From Sabethes cyaneus (taxonomy: Eukaryota > Arthropoda > Insecta > Diptera > Culicidae), in the NCBI RefSeq assembly GCF_943734655.1, contig NC_071354.1, positions 9,518,001 to 9,582,000 of the forward strand: DNA of 64,000 nucleotides, in the 5' to 3' direction. The notes beneath the pieces were generated by a model. It was not told the DNA's origin. It saw nothing but the letters and a program-made list of their open reading frames with translations, and made no database searches. The position numbers and the translations under genes are program-made. Numbering within the stretch: position 1 is the stretch's first letter; each line of letters opens with the position of its first letter. Shown piece by piece: positions 1-11,610 of the stretch.

Positions 1-358
1 TGGGTTACTTACCTTGCATAGGGGTTACCGTGATCAAGTCCAGCTATACTACCGTAGGTCTCGTAATTCGTTCGTCTGACTGGAATTTGCAGAAGTCCAC
101 GGTTTCGTAGAATTCTTCGTTGTGCTTGTAGTCGGATATTGGTATTCCGTTCTAGCAGTGAGCGGATCAGACACGAAAACAGCTAGAGTGTCCAAATGCA
201 CGAGTTGGCAGCGACTTGCGTAGGATGGCAGCCGGAATGAGTCTCTCCGCACAAATCTCCACTGTACAGTTTCGATTCTGTCGACTCCATTCTGGTAGTA
301 AGGATTCCAAACTTGACAACAATATTCGAAGATTGAGCACACCAATGAGCAGTATATA
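1..358 (-). pseudogene. Jockey/CR1-type LINE, 3' part of RT ORF (fragment)
   Basis: Read on the minus strand, this gives the conserved region C-terminal to the reverse transcriptase palm of non-LTR elements, including YCSLVCSIFEYCCQVWNPYY and RLPSYASRCQLVHLDTL. Those strings are typical of Jockey/CR1-like ORF2 proteins. The frame breaks downstream and the 3' end runs out of the window. It is the continuation of the LINE at 2101-2715; the two halves are separated by a TIR element inserted at 359-2100. No intact ORF remains, so it is a dead copy. Clade assignment rests on motif memory only. Confidence 0.8.
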
Positions 359-2100
359 CCCAAGTAACAATCCAATAGCAAATTGGTCTTATTCATTTCT
401 TATAGTAGTTTTATCAGGGCATTTCAAAAACTGTTAGGTTTTATAATGTTCCTTCTCAAGTGAATTTTGTCTTATTTGACTAACATTTCTGAAGTATGAC
501 TGAAGGAGACTTGAAGAATCACCCATAAAACTAAATTATCAATAAGTGTAATTCACCTTATAAGGGTGGATACTTCATTTTTGCTTAAAACTCTCTTAAA
601 ATTGTATATTCTTGAAAGAGAAATTATACTCTTGAATAAGAACATTCTAACGTAAACAACTAATCTGTCAAAATGGGTGTCTGAACCTGGAGAAAATTGA
701 AGAATACAGATCTTTTAAACGAAAATTAAGTGAAAATCTGTGTAATATTTTGAAAACTCTTTCATATGAACAATCAGCGAAGTCACAAAACAATAAAGAT
801 CTCAGGACTAACTGAACTGGGGAAGGACTGTGCCGGTAATGATGCATTTGCCAGAGGCGGTGCGGGTTTCCGCTAGAGCTTTTCGTATTTTTTAAACTAA
901 ATATAGAGTTCATAAGTCAGATGTCTTTGTATGGAAAATGTTTGAAGGCACTGAAGGAGTTGAAGCATGATTTTTAAAAACAGTTGTATCAATACTAATT
1001 GTAAATTAAACGCTTGGAACTGTCGTGCAGTCCAAACAGCACAAACAACACGTTACGTCGATACTTCGTTGATGTTTTCTTTGTTTATACTAGAATGGTT
1101 ATCTTGCAAAAACTTGGTGCCCTCAAGTAATTCAAACAATTCTTATTCAAGCGCAACTTGTCTTCTTCAAGAATACAATAAGTATTGATGAACTTATCGC
1201 GCTCTTGGAAAAATTTTCTTTGTCTTGTGCAAGAAATGTTAGTATTATAAGCGCTTTCGGGTTGATTTGGATAAAACCATTGAAAAAATGGCGAACAGGG
1301 CTATTTTGATTACTTTTGAAATTGTAGTCAATTGCATGTGGGCGCTTATAAATATGGTATTATGCAATACTATTAGTGATCTTATCTTTTTAAATAAATG
1401 TTTAGACATATAAAAGCCTTTTTGCCACAATTAGTTAAAAATTTGGTAGCTATCAACTTCTTCATGAAATCATTAATTTTTTTTATTAATTTAATTTTTC
1501 AATAATCTAGCAAAAATAACTGGCGCGTTAAAATTTTCGAACTTTTATGTCACAAAACATCGACAAACCGAGCGTGGCATGAAAAATTTCTCATATATGA
1601 GCAACAAAGCAGCTGCTTTTATCACCATTTTTATTTTCAATTTTCATTTATACCCATTTCGAAATAGCAATATCTGTGAATGCTTATAGCTTATAGCTCT
1701 TGTTCAATTTAAAACATTTAAGGCTGTGAGAAGTGTATGATGTCTTACAAGTGTTCTTTGAAGAAACAACCATAAAATCATCAACACTTGTGGCAGTTTT
1801 CTTTTTGTTTCTAGCGACTCTTGGAAGTCATTATAAATAGATATCGAATTACAAGTTTTAAAAAGATCTTTGGAAATTTTCTTGAGAACCTTCTTTAGTG
1901 TGGGCCTCCCTCGCCTTATAAGGGTTTTATGGCTGTTTTATCGCAGTTTTGTAGAATTACAAGTTTTGAGATCCGTGGTGAATGACCAATTGGTTAAAAC
2001 CACATTAAATAGCAATAAAAAAAAGTTTTGAGATCGGTTTTAAGCAGCAAATGCTGGAAACCTCTTCAAGTGCACCTTAAAATTGAAATTGTTACTTGGG
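359..2100. mobile_element. 1742-bp non-autonomous DNA element, TIR CCCAAGTAACAAT (E1)
   Basis: The ends are CCCAAGTAACAAT and its reverse complement ATTGTTACTTGGG, each flanked by TA (357-358 and 2101-2102). Removing the element rejoins the two halves of a LINE reading frame, which supports the boundaries independently. The interior is AT-rich with only short scattered ORFs and no recognised transposase. A diverged reverse-orientation relative of its right half lies at 51145-53297. The 2-bp duplication and CCCAAG termini are shared with elements at 25515, 43275 and 51532. The superfamily is unresolved. Confidence 0.8.
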
Positions 2101-2715
2101 TAAGGACTTCAGACAGTAGATGTTGCTGAAATCCTTCGCAATTCAAAACATGAAGCCAATATGTCTAGAGGCCTTGCCGACTATGTAAGGTATTTGCTGG
2201 TGGAATGATAATTTACTATCCAACAACAGGCCTAAATCTTTGATACAATTCGTTCTTCCAATAGTGGTTCCCAAAAGCGTATATTCGAATGTGATAAGTT
2301 CTTTCCTTCTTGAAAAAATGATAATGGCGCACTTGCTTGGATTAACCTCCATACGGTTTGTATATGACGTATATGAGGAAAAGCAATGGTCCGAGGTGAC
2401 TACCTTAAGGGATCCCAGACGGAGCAGCAAATTCCGCAGAACAATTAGCACCGATTTTCACTGTTAGCTAACGACCAACGAGGTACGAACGTAACCAGCT
2501 GATTCACGACTTTCCCAATTTGGCTAAGGCGATTTCATGGTTGATGCTATCGAAGGCTGCTGTCAGATCAAGATAAATTACATCAGTGCATCAGATCATG
2601 CTAAGCAAGCATGATCCCGTTCCCATCCGTTGTGTAGGAAGTAAACGACAAAATGTCGGTTACAGTCGAGCGCTTTGGCGTAAATCCATGGTGGTCCTCA
2701 ACAATAAATTGGTGA
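2101..2715 (-). pseudogene. Jockey/CR1-type LINE, reverse transcriptase fragment
   Basis: In minus-strand reading, fragments of the RT appear in the expected order: a HGFTPKRSTVTDILSF-like segment near 2690-2630, then DVIYLDLTAAFDSINHEIA near 2575-2520 (the motif-A aspartate region). Next comes a SGIPxGSHLGPLLF-like segment near 2430, and finally KDLGLLLDSKLSFHQQI near 2245-2190. Several frameshifts and stops separate these blocks. The frame runs up to the junction with the inserted TIR element and resumes at 358. This is a dead copy, older than the insertion. Confidence 0.8.
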
Positions 2716-2779
2716 CAAAATCCAAAATATGGTCCAATACAACAAGCTCAAACAATTAACTCAATTCTTGATACATTTG

Positions 2780-3810
2780 TGGTTTGACCTAAATTATTCA
2801 AGAACGCTTACTCGACTTTCGTTCTTGTTCTTTTATAATTCGTTCAACGTCAATTTTTCGTTTGGATTGTTTTCTTTTATTCTTCGTATTTACTTTAAAA
2901 GTGACAAACCTTTTTTGTTATGTGTACTTTGTCGCTTTTTTGCTGACGTCTTTTCGTCGTCTGTTGGCAATATTTTACATTATTTTTAACATCCCTCTTT
3001 TGGCATCTTTACATCGTCGTTTTGTTGCTTTTCAGCGATTTGCAGTCATTTTTTGTCCTCTTTTTTAGTCTCTCCCTTGTAGGCTTTAGTCGTTATTTCT
3101 TGGCATTTTTTCTTGCTATTTTGCTATTCTTTGTAACGTCTCTTCATCGCCTTTTCTGTATCTTTTGTCAATTTTGTCTTTTCGTAGTCATCTATTTGCT
3201 GTCTTTTCCTCGTTCTTTTGACGACATTTTATTTTTGTTTTTGATTGATGCTTTTTTATCGTTATTTGTCATATGTATTTGTTGTCTTTTATTGGTATTT
3301 GTTGGCTTTTTGTCATCTCTTTGTCGTATCTTTTCATCATCTTTTCATTGTATTTTCGTCGTCAGTTAATCGTTTTTTGAACGTTTTGTCTTCGTCGCCA
3401 TTTTGTTGTCCTGGCTTCTTTTTTGGCATATTTTCCTAACCTTTTGTCGTCGGTTCGCTGTTTTTTTGTTTTCTTGTCATAACTTTTTGAAATTTTTTCG
3501 TCGTCCCTTTTGTTTTCATGGCAACAAAAATGTTGTCTGTTTATTACTTTTTCGCGGTTCTTTCGTCATCTTTTTGTCGTGTATTCTTCCTGTCTTCGTC
3601 GTTTCGTTTGCATTTTTTGTCACCTTTATGACACTTTTTAAACGTCTTTTAGTCGTTTTTTGTCTTGTTTTACGGTTATTTACGATTTTGTCGCTGTCTT
3701 TCATTGTTTTTTCGTTACTTTTTCGTCGCATTTTCGACACCTTTACGCAGTTTCTTCGTTGTCTTTTTTCGTATTATAGCCATGTTTTAATCGCTGTTTT
3801 CTAGTATTTT
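2780..3810. repeat. pyrimidine-rich low-complexity block
   Basis: About 1 kb in which the plus strand is dominated by T and C, with recurring degenerate words such as TTTTCGTC and TTTTTGTCGTC. All plus-strand frames stay open for long stretches and translate to F/L/S/V-rich hydrophobic nonsense, which is a composition effect and not a membrane protein. No fixed period is visible by eye, so it is either an old, heavily mutated short-unit satellite or a simple strand-asymmetric tract. Confidence 0.7.
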
Positions 3811-5235
3811 CAGAAGGCTGAAGGCTTCTGAAGTTCAACAGTTTGTTATTATCGCGTAATAAGAGTAAAGCCTTACAACAAAGAAATCAGCTAATAATGA
3901 AGTTGACTCTTTTTTTGACAGCAATGGGCTTTTATTCGATACAACGTGCCACGTCTTGTCCTAGGAAAGGAACAAGAAATACTTAAAATCTTCAATTCGA
4001 ATGCCTTATATTTATAGCTCGAAGTGAAACCTTTTAGGGTTTTCTATCTGAAGCTCAAAACTAATTTGAATGCATGCTTAACTATAGGTTTGTAATGGTA
4101 CAATTTTTATTACTGTTTTCTTTGTGGAAATCACTCTAAATTAGTTTGAAATATCATCAACTAGGTATCAGTAATGTTGCCCACAGACAGCGTATTTGCC
4201 CTAAGTAATGAAATGACGTAGGAAATCTTCCACCATTTCAGCAGGTATTACCTCATTCAGAAACATCATTGACGCTAAAAGTATTGAACAAGTTCCAAAT
4301 CCGTTTAGATTGGTAGGTATGATCACAATAAACGACAAAAAAAGCTAATAATAATAGTAACAACAGAAACAGGTTGTTTAAGCATGCGCCATCAGTTCGC
4401 ACCGGCTTTCGGAACCGAACCACGGCTTGAATGTAAATAAACATCATCGTAGTAGGTATACAGGTGTCAGTTTGCTTGGTAAACATCTGATAGTCTTTCG
4501 GCGAGTGTGACTTGCACCAGGACGGGACGTCCTGGGTTCAGCGAGGGTGCGGGTGTGGTTGATGATTTCAAGACTCGAACCCAAACAAGATAAGAGCAGT
4601 CTTCGCGTTGCCGGCGTTGTTGGCGTCGTCTTGGAAACGTTATGGTTTCCAACACACACCTTTTTGACACATGGCTATCTACGATAATGTTCGCGATGGT
4701 CCGCTAAATATCGCTGACCAAACAGATCGAAGGTGTTTGAAGAAATCTTGTCCACCGAGAAGCACCTTACAAAGAAATCAATGGGATATCTAAGCTAATT
4801 TATATCCTATACGTTATATCCTATTTTTAGCCCACCCTCAGCCAGCAGTGAATTGAATTTCCTCGCTGAAGGTGATTGTGCGGTGCGGCGGCGCGGCGCG
4901 AAAAAGATGTCGACGCTTGCGTGAAGCTTGTTTGCAGCGCCCTGTTATGACTTTGATCTTTTTTATTAATAGATGGATTCACAACATCTTAAAATATTAG
5001 AGTAAGAAGACCAACACACATGTTAATAGGAAATTAAATTGGTGGTTTGCTACACTTCCTTTGTAGTGTCATGTTGAACATCTCCAATGCAGATTTCATC
5101 CACTATCAATAAAGTTTCGGTCTTTTGGCTTATTTTTCTGACTTACATAACATTGAACTTGAACTTGATTATTTCCAATCTATTAAACATTATTTTTATT
5201 AGGTTGACCAGACGTGGTTAACAACGATTCGAAAA
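3811..5235. other. no recognised gene (intergenic)
   Basis: AT-rich sequence with no protein motif I recognise. A more GC-rich stretch at about 4480-4660 reads through several minus-strand frames but resembles no known family. It contains a GGTTCGAG-like word on the minus strand reminiscent of a tRNA B box, but no convincing A box or cloverleaf. Confidence 0.5.
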
Positions 5236-5828
5236 TTCCAAAATTTCAATTTTCAATTTTCAATTTTCAATTTTCAATTTTCAATTTTCAATTTTCAATT
5301 TTCAATTTTCAATTTTCAATTTTCAATTTTCAATTTTCAATTTTCAATTTTCAATTTTCAATTTTCAATTTTCAATTTTCAATTTTCAATTTTCAATTTT
5401 CAATTTTCAATTTTCAATTTTCAATTATCAATTTTCAATTTTCAATTTTCAATTTTCAATTTTCAATTTTCAATTTTCAATTTTCAATTATCAATTTTCA
5501 ATTTTCAATTTTCAATTTTCAATTTTCAATTTTCAATTTTCAATTTTCAATTTTCAATTTTCAATTTTCAATTTTCAATTTTCAATTTTCAATTTTCAAT
5601 TTTCAATTTTCAATTTTCAATTTTCAATTTTCAATTTTCAATTTTCAATTTTCAATTTTCAATTTTCAATTTTCAATTTTCAATTTTCAATTTTCAATTT
5701 TCAATTTTCAATTTTCAATTTTCAATTTTCAATTTTCAATTTTCAATTTTCAATTTTCAATTTTCAATTTTCAATTTTCAATTTTCAATTTTCAATTTTC
5801 AATTTTCAATTTTCAATTTTCAATTTTA
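5236..5828. repeat. (TTTTCAA)n heptanucleotide array, about 84 units
   Basis: A nearly perfect 7-bp tandem repeat of about 590 bp. Two units carry the same T-to-A variant (CAATTATC), at about 5422 and 5485, exactly 63 bp (nine units) apart. That suggests a nine-unit segment was duplicated after the variant arose. Because 7 is not a multiple of 3, all three frames of the strand cycle through the same codons and look open. The predicted FQFSIFN-repeat peptide is an artefact. Confidence 0.97.
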
Positions 5829-5836
5829 GGCTCCAG

Positions 5837-6599
5837 CCCTAACCCTAGCCCTAGCCCTAGCCCAAGCCCTAGCCCTAGCCCTAGCCCTAGCCCTAGCCCT
5901 AGCCCTAGCCCTAGCCCTAGCCCTAGCCCTAGCCCTAGCCCTAGCCCTAGCCCTAGCCCTAGCCCTAGCCCTAGCCCTAGCCCTAGCCCTAGCCCTAGCC
6001 CTAGCCCTAGCCCTAGCCCTAGCCCTAGCCCTAGCCCTAGCCCTAGCCCTAGCCCTAGCCCTAGCCCTAGCCCTAGCCCTAGCCCTAGCCCTAGCCCTAG
6101 CCCTAGCCCTAGCCCTAGCCCTAGCCCTAGCCCTAGCCCTAGCCCTAGCCCTAGCCCTAGCCCTAGCCCTAGCCCTAGCCCTAGCCCTAGCCCTAGCCCT
6201 AGCCCTAGCCCTAGCCCTAGCCCTAGCCCTAGCCCTAGCCCTAGCCCTAGCCCTAGCCCTAGCCCTAGCCCTAGCCCTAGCCCTAGCCCTAGCCCTAGCC
6301 CTAGCCCTAGCCCTAGCCCTAGCCCTAGCCCTAGCCCTAGCCCTAGCCCTAGCCCTAGCCCTAGCCCTAGCCCTAGCCCTAGCCCTAGCCCTAGCCCTAG
6401 CCCTAGCCCTAGCCCTAGCCCTAGCCCTAGCCCTAGCCCTAGCCCTAGCCCTAGCCCTAGCCCTAGCCCTAGCCCTAGCCCTAGCCCTAGCCCTAGCCCT
6501 AGCCCTAGCCCTAGCCCTAGCCCTAGCCCTAGCCCTAGCCCTAGCCCTAGCCCTAGCCCTAGCCCTGGCCCTGGCCCTGGCCCTGGCTTTGGCCCTAGC
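5837..6599. repeat. (CCCTAG)n hexanucleotide array, about 127 units
   Basis: A nearly perfect 6-bp tandem array of about 760 bp directly abutting the heptamer array. The first unit is CCCTAA, one early unit is CCCAAG, and the right edge carries four CCCTGG variants and a degenerate unit, so variation is concentrated at the edges. The complementary strand has a GGG run every 6 nt and would be expected to form G-quadruplexes. Apparent Ser-Pro and Ala-Arg repeat ORFs across it are artefacts of the 6-bp period. Confidence 0.97.
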
Positions 6600-6693
6600 C
6601 GCTTTTAGCGTGACTCTAACACGGGTTTTTATTATCATTTGAAAGCGCAGCCTAAATCTCTAAACGTCTTTTCGATCACAAGCGCGTCTTATA

Positions 6694-6931
6694 GCGAATT
6701 CATAAATTAACCTGGGTTCGTGCTAACTCGAACCCGAAATTTATGAACGATACGGGCAGTTTGACAGATCGACCCGTAAACCGTAATGCTAGACAGTTTT
6801 AACCCGCGCTTCAAACTGAATGCTGTCAGTTTAACCGAGACGCAATCTCGGTTAATTTATGAACGCTTTGACAGCACTTCGATTAAAACTGAGTGCTAAT
6901 CGACCTGAGCCAGGTTAATTTATGAATTCGC
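6694..6931. mobile_element. MITE with TA duplication, TIR about 22 bp
   Basis: The ends are GCGAATTCATAAATTAACC and its inverted copy, flanked by TA at 6692-6693 and 6932-6933. The interior contains further inverted words around TTTATGAACG and TTTGACAG, so much of the 238 bp can fold on itself. It has no coding capacity. TA duplication is typical of Tc1/mariner-mobilised elements; the autonomous partner is unknown. It sits about 95 bp downstream of the CCCTAG array. Confidence 0.75.
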
Positions 6932-7261
6932 TATTAAATTTATATTATCTTCTAGCGTAGTTTTTGAAATTCCAATTTATTCGCGGTTCCATGGACCGAG
7001 GCTACGTCTCGTTTCACAGTTTCTGCACTCGTTCGATAATTGCAAGAATGAGGCGATGCAACTAGCGAATTGCGCTTGATTTCGGGAATAACACATAAAT
7101 CTTTGAATACCTGTCCAATTCGTCAAATTGTAGAAATCTGTATTTAATATATTTAATATTAATGCAGAGAGAATCTTTTTCAGCAACGCTACATTATATT
7201 TATATCAACCATTTAGGAAACCACGTGGAGTTCGATAGAAAAAACTGCTTTTAATATATAT

Positions 7262-7385
7262 GGTAACCAACCTATTTTGGACCCCAGCTGTACATAATTT
7301 GGACACTTGGATTTGGACAGCAAAATTAAATGGAAGTGTCCAAATTATGTACAGCTGTTGAGGGGGTCCAAAATACGTTGGTTAC
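7262..7385. mobile_element. 124-bp palindromic element (GGTAACCAAC ends)
   Basis: The left arm at 7262-7308 and right arm at 7334-7385 are inverted copies over about 47 bp, beginning GGTAACCAAC and including GTACATAATTTGGACACTT, with a 25-bp loop. The right arm has a short insertion. No clear target-site duplication is visible. It is a short hairpin MITE, or a locus that could yield a hairpin RNA if transcribed. Confidence 0.75.
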
Positions 7386-10300
7386 CCTAACTGCCTTAAA
7401 AGACGGTGCAACTAAATGACGTGCATTTAGCGCAAAAGTACTGTGCAACAGATGAGTTCAAACAGCAAACGTTATAAATCTGAATCGTCGTGCGATGTTT
7501 TTTCTGTGTATTTTCTATGGCAGCATGCGATGTTCGGCCTGTCTTACATCCAAATTTACCATCCATTCAAAGCTGCTTTAGGCGAACGATCGAAGACGGC
7601 TGAGCTTTCTAGCTCTAGAAAGTTAAAGCTGCGAGTAATTTCAACGACTCGACGTTTATTCGAAGAGTTTCCTCCCCTCTTTCATGAGCGCCAGCGAAAT
7701 GTAAACTGGACTGCGGAAAAGAGAGAAAATGCTGCGCTATAAACGATTTCCATCACCACCCCACGGGCGACGTTGTAGGGTTCACAGGCTGGTAATGTTG
7801 CGTTCAATAGCTGCCCGTGTTGCATGCAAGACAATCGAAATAGGTTCATTATTGTTTAAAATGTAACGAATAATGTTTTATTTTGCTGATGAATTAATTT
7901 TTTTTATTTATCTAGGTATTATTTACTCTCGTATCGTACATATATAATTAGAGACGTACCGATAGCCATGCCGTGCCTAGAGCTGTCTTTTCATATTTTT
8001 TAATTTAGGTTATTTCGCACTAGAGTCAACCCATATATAAATGTACATGAACTTCTACATTGACAAGTATGATTTGAAACTTATTTAATAGACACATTTT
8101 GTGGCAGATAGAATTTTATTAATTTATCCACTTTTAACTTTTAACTGAAATGACGTGACGAAAAATTAATTCTAATCTAATAAATTTTGCTCAATTGACT
8201 TTTTACCTAAACCGATTATGTATTTGTTCTTGCAGTTCTTTCCTATCGTATTAGACTTGTAATTGAGTTCTTGCATTGACGTGTTTCACTAATTTAATTG
8301 CCCTTTAAATTTTGTTCTGCTGTATACATATTTCACATGTATATTAAAATATATATTAAAAAGGTATATTAAAGGTATATTAAAAAGTTGTCCAACTGAA
8401 ATAAACTTTCATCCTAATTATTATTTTGTGTGATGAAAATACTAATTAAATAATTACTGATATAGAGCAATTATTTTGAAACGAAATAAATAACGTTCAC
8501 GCACATCCTCCAGACTAGACTTTGCGACCAAAGGGTGGCATTTTAACTATTTTAAAAGTTACTTTTGATATTTTACAGATAATTTTCAAATTCACCTGTC
8601 CATTTGCCACTCTGTATACCACACAACGAAGCAGGTTTCAGCACATTAAAAATAAAAAGTCGAAAAAAAGAATCGAACATCGTACGACATCGAACTCCGG
8701 TTACCGGTTGTTTGCCACCGGGTTGAAAAGGACCTCCGTACTGGATTTATTAATAGAATCCCGATGAAAATATGACACACAACTCAGGGCAATATCACCA
8801 TAAAAAAAAGAACCGCATCGTGCCATCTTCGTCATCTTCTGACTGACTTGCTTGCTGCCTGGCTGACTGGTGAAATTACGTACATACATATGTAGGATCG
8901 GATGCCTGCTGCACGATGGAATCGAACCGTAATTCTGAATGGTAGATGATGAAAAGAGACTTTTGGACAAAAATAACCTCATTTTCCGCGTCTGCAGATC
9001 CAAGCGTTTGCGAGCGCGCTGCTGATCGCACGACTTTACTAATGGAATCTAATTTTAACAACTTCTGATTATGAATTATGATGACGATGTTCTTTATGTT
9101 CTTTTTTCCCTCCCCGCAGCATGTCATTTAGGGATCCAAAGCACGTTTCTTCTTTATATGTACGTTTCCTGATCTGTCCCGACTCCCGAAGCACAATCGG
9201 TAAGGTACTTGTTAACGCTTCATTGTCACTTTGTATCCTCTGGCTAAGCGATACAGTATACAGGCGGATATGTCACGGCAAATCATAATTACATAAGCGG
9301 ATTTTTTTTCGCTTCCTCATACACGGGTGAAATGAGGGTGGGAAACGATGCCATTAAAGTAGCTCAGTCTAATCTGACAAGCAAAAGAACCATAATTTTT
9401 GCTAGCCTGCTATTAGTAGAAAAGTTACTTTCTACTTTCTTCGTTACAGGCTGCAAGTATGGGAAGAACGAAAAAAAACAGTTAATGGACTTGTCATTGC
9501 CAGACTTCATCAGCACCGGTGTATTCTGGAAAGTGTGACCTAGCTAGTAGGTAAATGCCAGAAAGGATGCTACCCTGTCGTAAGAAACAAGAAATCTTTG
9601 ATTTTCTAGGAGGAAAAAATACCCAAGCACACCTTCTGTGAACTCATTTCCGTTCAGTCGCGCACGGAGCATGGAAAAAAGATTGATTCAATTTATGTCT
9701 ACTTGGGAGTTGGAATTACGAAAAAAAAATTAGTTCCCACCCGTCAACGGAACGACAAATTACTTCCCTTGATGTCGCTCGACTACCGACTGTGTGCCGT
9801 CTGTTTCGCTGCATTCTCCTCCGTGTGGAGGGGGCTGCCTAAGTTCTATTGGACTAATAAACGTCCCGCTGTGAGCGGGAAGGGGAATTCCTCGATTATC
9901 CTGCGACAATCAAAAGTCAAAACTGAACTCAATTTAGCCAGTAGGTAGGAATGAATTATTATCGAAGGCAACCGTTTCAGCGCTTACTGTGATTGCGCGG
10001 ATTCCGATGTTCGCGGCCAACAAATGTGAAATTCAAATGCAGCGTTACCTATTCGCGTGCCATTAGAATAATTCGTTAAAAGTAAATGGAATCACAGTAA
10101 GCATTTGCTGTCAGAATGAGTTTATTTGTAGCGACACCGGAACAAGCGTAATCCTGCACGATGCACGTTCACAATTAAAATCTCGCATTATTCGCTGGAA
10201 AATTCGGTGAACTGTTGAATTATTCCAAATCCACACTCTGTGATGCTCAGAAAGCAAGAAAGTAGCAAGCTATGGGTTGTGTTCTATCCAATCTCCCACC

Positions 10301-10620
10301 ATCAGGAGGCCCCCGAAGAACGCAATCCGCTACAGCTCTGGGCGCAACAAAAAACTAACTCCTTGAGAGAAGTCAATTTTCGTTCCTTCTAGAGAACACT
10401 GGTAGCGGCTTCACTGCCGTCAGGCACCTCATCACTGACGTGCCCAGGCTGGGGCACGTGCCTTATCTACTCTGTAAAATTTAATGCAATACAAAATAAT
10501 TTCAGATTTCCGTTCCTCCATTTTGCAAATAAGTTAGCACTTCAGAGACTAACTTTCACTTTCAGACAATATTTTAGATCTGCGATGAACAAAGTTGCAG
10601 GAAGATCCTCGAAAAACTTC
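7386..10620. other. no recognised gene
   Basis: About 3.2 kb without a motif I can assign. ORFs on both strands are below 105 codons and resemble no family. A 15-bp imperfect inverted pair (CTTACTGTGATT near 9987 and its complement near 10092) is visible. It may be a large intron or intergenic DNA. Confidence 0.5.
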
Positions 10621-10624
10621 TTCC

Positions 10625-10975
10625 CATCGGTCAAAGTGATTGTCAGTCGAAGAAAATAAGGTTAAACTGGACAGAAAAGGAGAAAAATCGACGCTACAAT
10701 GAAGAAAATATGGAAGAAAGTAAATCAAGTAACGAGAACAGAAAAAAATCAAAAACGGGATAGAAAAAGAAAAAATGAAACGAAAAATAAAAACGAAAAA
10801 AACCGAACGTGACAGAAAAGGAAAAAAAGTAGGATTCAGGCAAAAAACGGACCGAAAAAAATAAAATAAAAAAGTTGACACGGGACAGAAATGACAAAAA
10901 ACGACACCAGGAAAGAGGAAAAACGGAAGAAAAACATGAACATCCGATAGAGGAAAACGGGAAAAAGTACAAGGG
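10625..10975. repeat. purine-rich low-complexity block 1
   Basis: The plus strand is dominated by A and G with recurring words like GACAGAAAAGG, GGAAAAA and CGAAAAA. The minus strand reads as an F/S/L-rich open frame of 193 codons, a compositional artefact. Shared phrases (GTGACAGAAAAG) recur in the block at 12185-12745, so the two are probably pieces of one decayed repeat family. Confidence 0.65.
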
Positions 10976-11374
10976 TCAATGCCTAGTGGCACGGGCAGAC
11001 TTGACGTAGCACTACGAATGAAGAACAATTCGTCTCCCCATGCTAAAGCCGGTGATTTTTGTATGAATTTCATATATAGATGCCCAAGTTGCGTATTAAA
11101 GCATTGTGTTCTTACACGTGAGAAATTCATAATTTCAACTCTTCAGCTAATTTAAATGGTGAACCTGAAAAGGTCCGTTTGTTAATCTCGAATTCTCAAA
11201 TTCCTGACTCGTGGTGTCCATTGTCTACTTTCGTTCATCAGATAGGTTATTGGTGTGAGGATTAATGGTGGGAATACTGTTACCGGGCAAACGCTACTGG
11301 CAGGATCTGTAATCAAGGTAGACTTTTATGTTTATGATGTTATGTTATGATGATGTTATGTGTCGCAAGCTAGC

Positions 11375-11610
11375 TGCTTGCCGATGTGTCGCCAACCAAA
11401 GCCGCTGGCTGATTGACGATGCGCACCGAAAAGCACGCAATGTTTCAAATAAAACTTTTAAAATGATGCCACGGATATGACTCAAAAGCTGCTTGCCGAT
11501 GTGTTCTACTAAGACGCTCCAAAAACTTCAGTCGATGTGTCACCTAGCAAAGCCGCTGACCGAATGACGATGCGCAGCGAAAGGCACGCAATAGTTTCAA
11601 ATAAATAGCA
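11375..11610. repeat. imperfect direct duplication, offset 151 bp
   Basis: A segment of about 80 bp containing GATGTGTC, AAAGCCGCTG, GACGATGCGCA and CACGCAAT followed by TTTCAAATAAA occurs at 11383-11460 and again at 11534-11610. The copies differ at several bases and small indels. It is an old tandem duplication with 70 bp of spacer. No coding meaning is evident. Confidence 0.7.

Noticed and set aside
2862..3804. Overlapping hydrophobic ORFs that look like membrane proteins
   Set aside because: The region is a T/C-rich low-complexity tract; three overlapping frames are equally F/L/S-rich, so composition explains them.
4480..4660. tRNA-like or SINE-like segment with a GGTTCGAG word
   Set aside because: No A box, cloverleaf or repeat copy could be found in the window.
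5837..6599. Interpretation of the CCCTAG array as a telomere
   Set aside because: The array is interstitial with unique-looking DNA and MITEs on its right, the unit is not the insect TTAGG type, and flies generally lack canonical telomeric repeats.
5214..6608. 464-codon plus-strand ORF and 270-codon minus-strand ORF
   Set aside because: Both are translations of the heptamer and hexamer arrays; the periods keep frames open by chance and the peptides are pure repeat artefacts.
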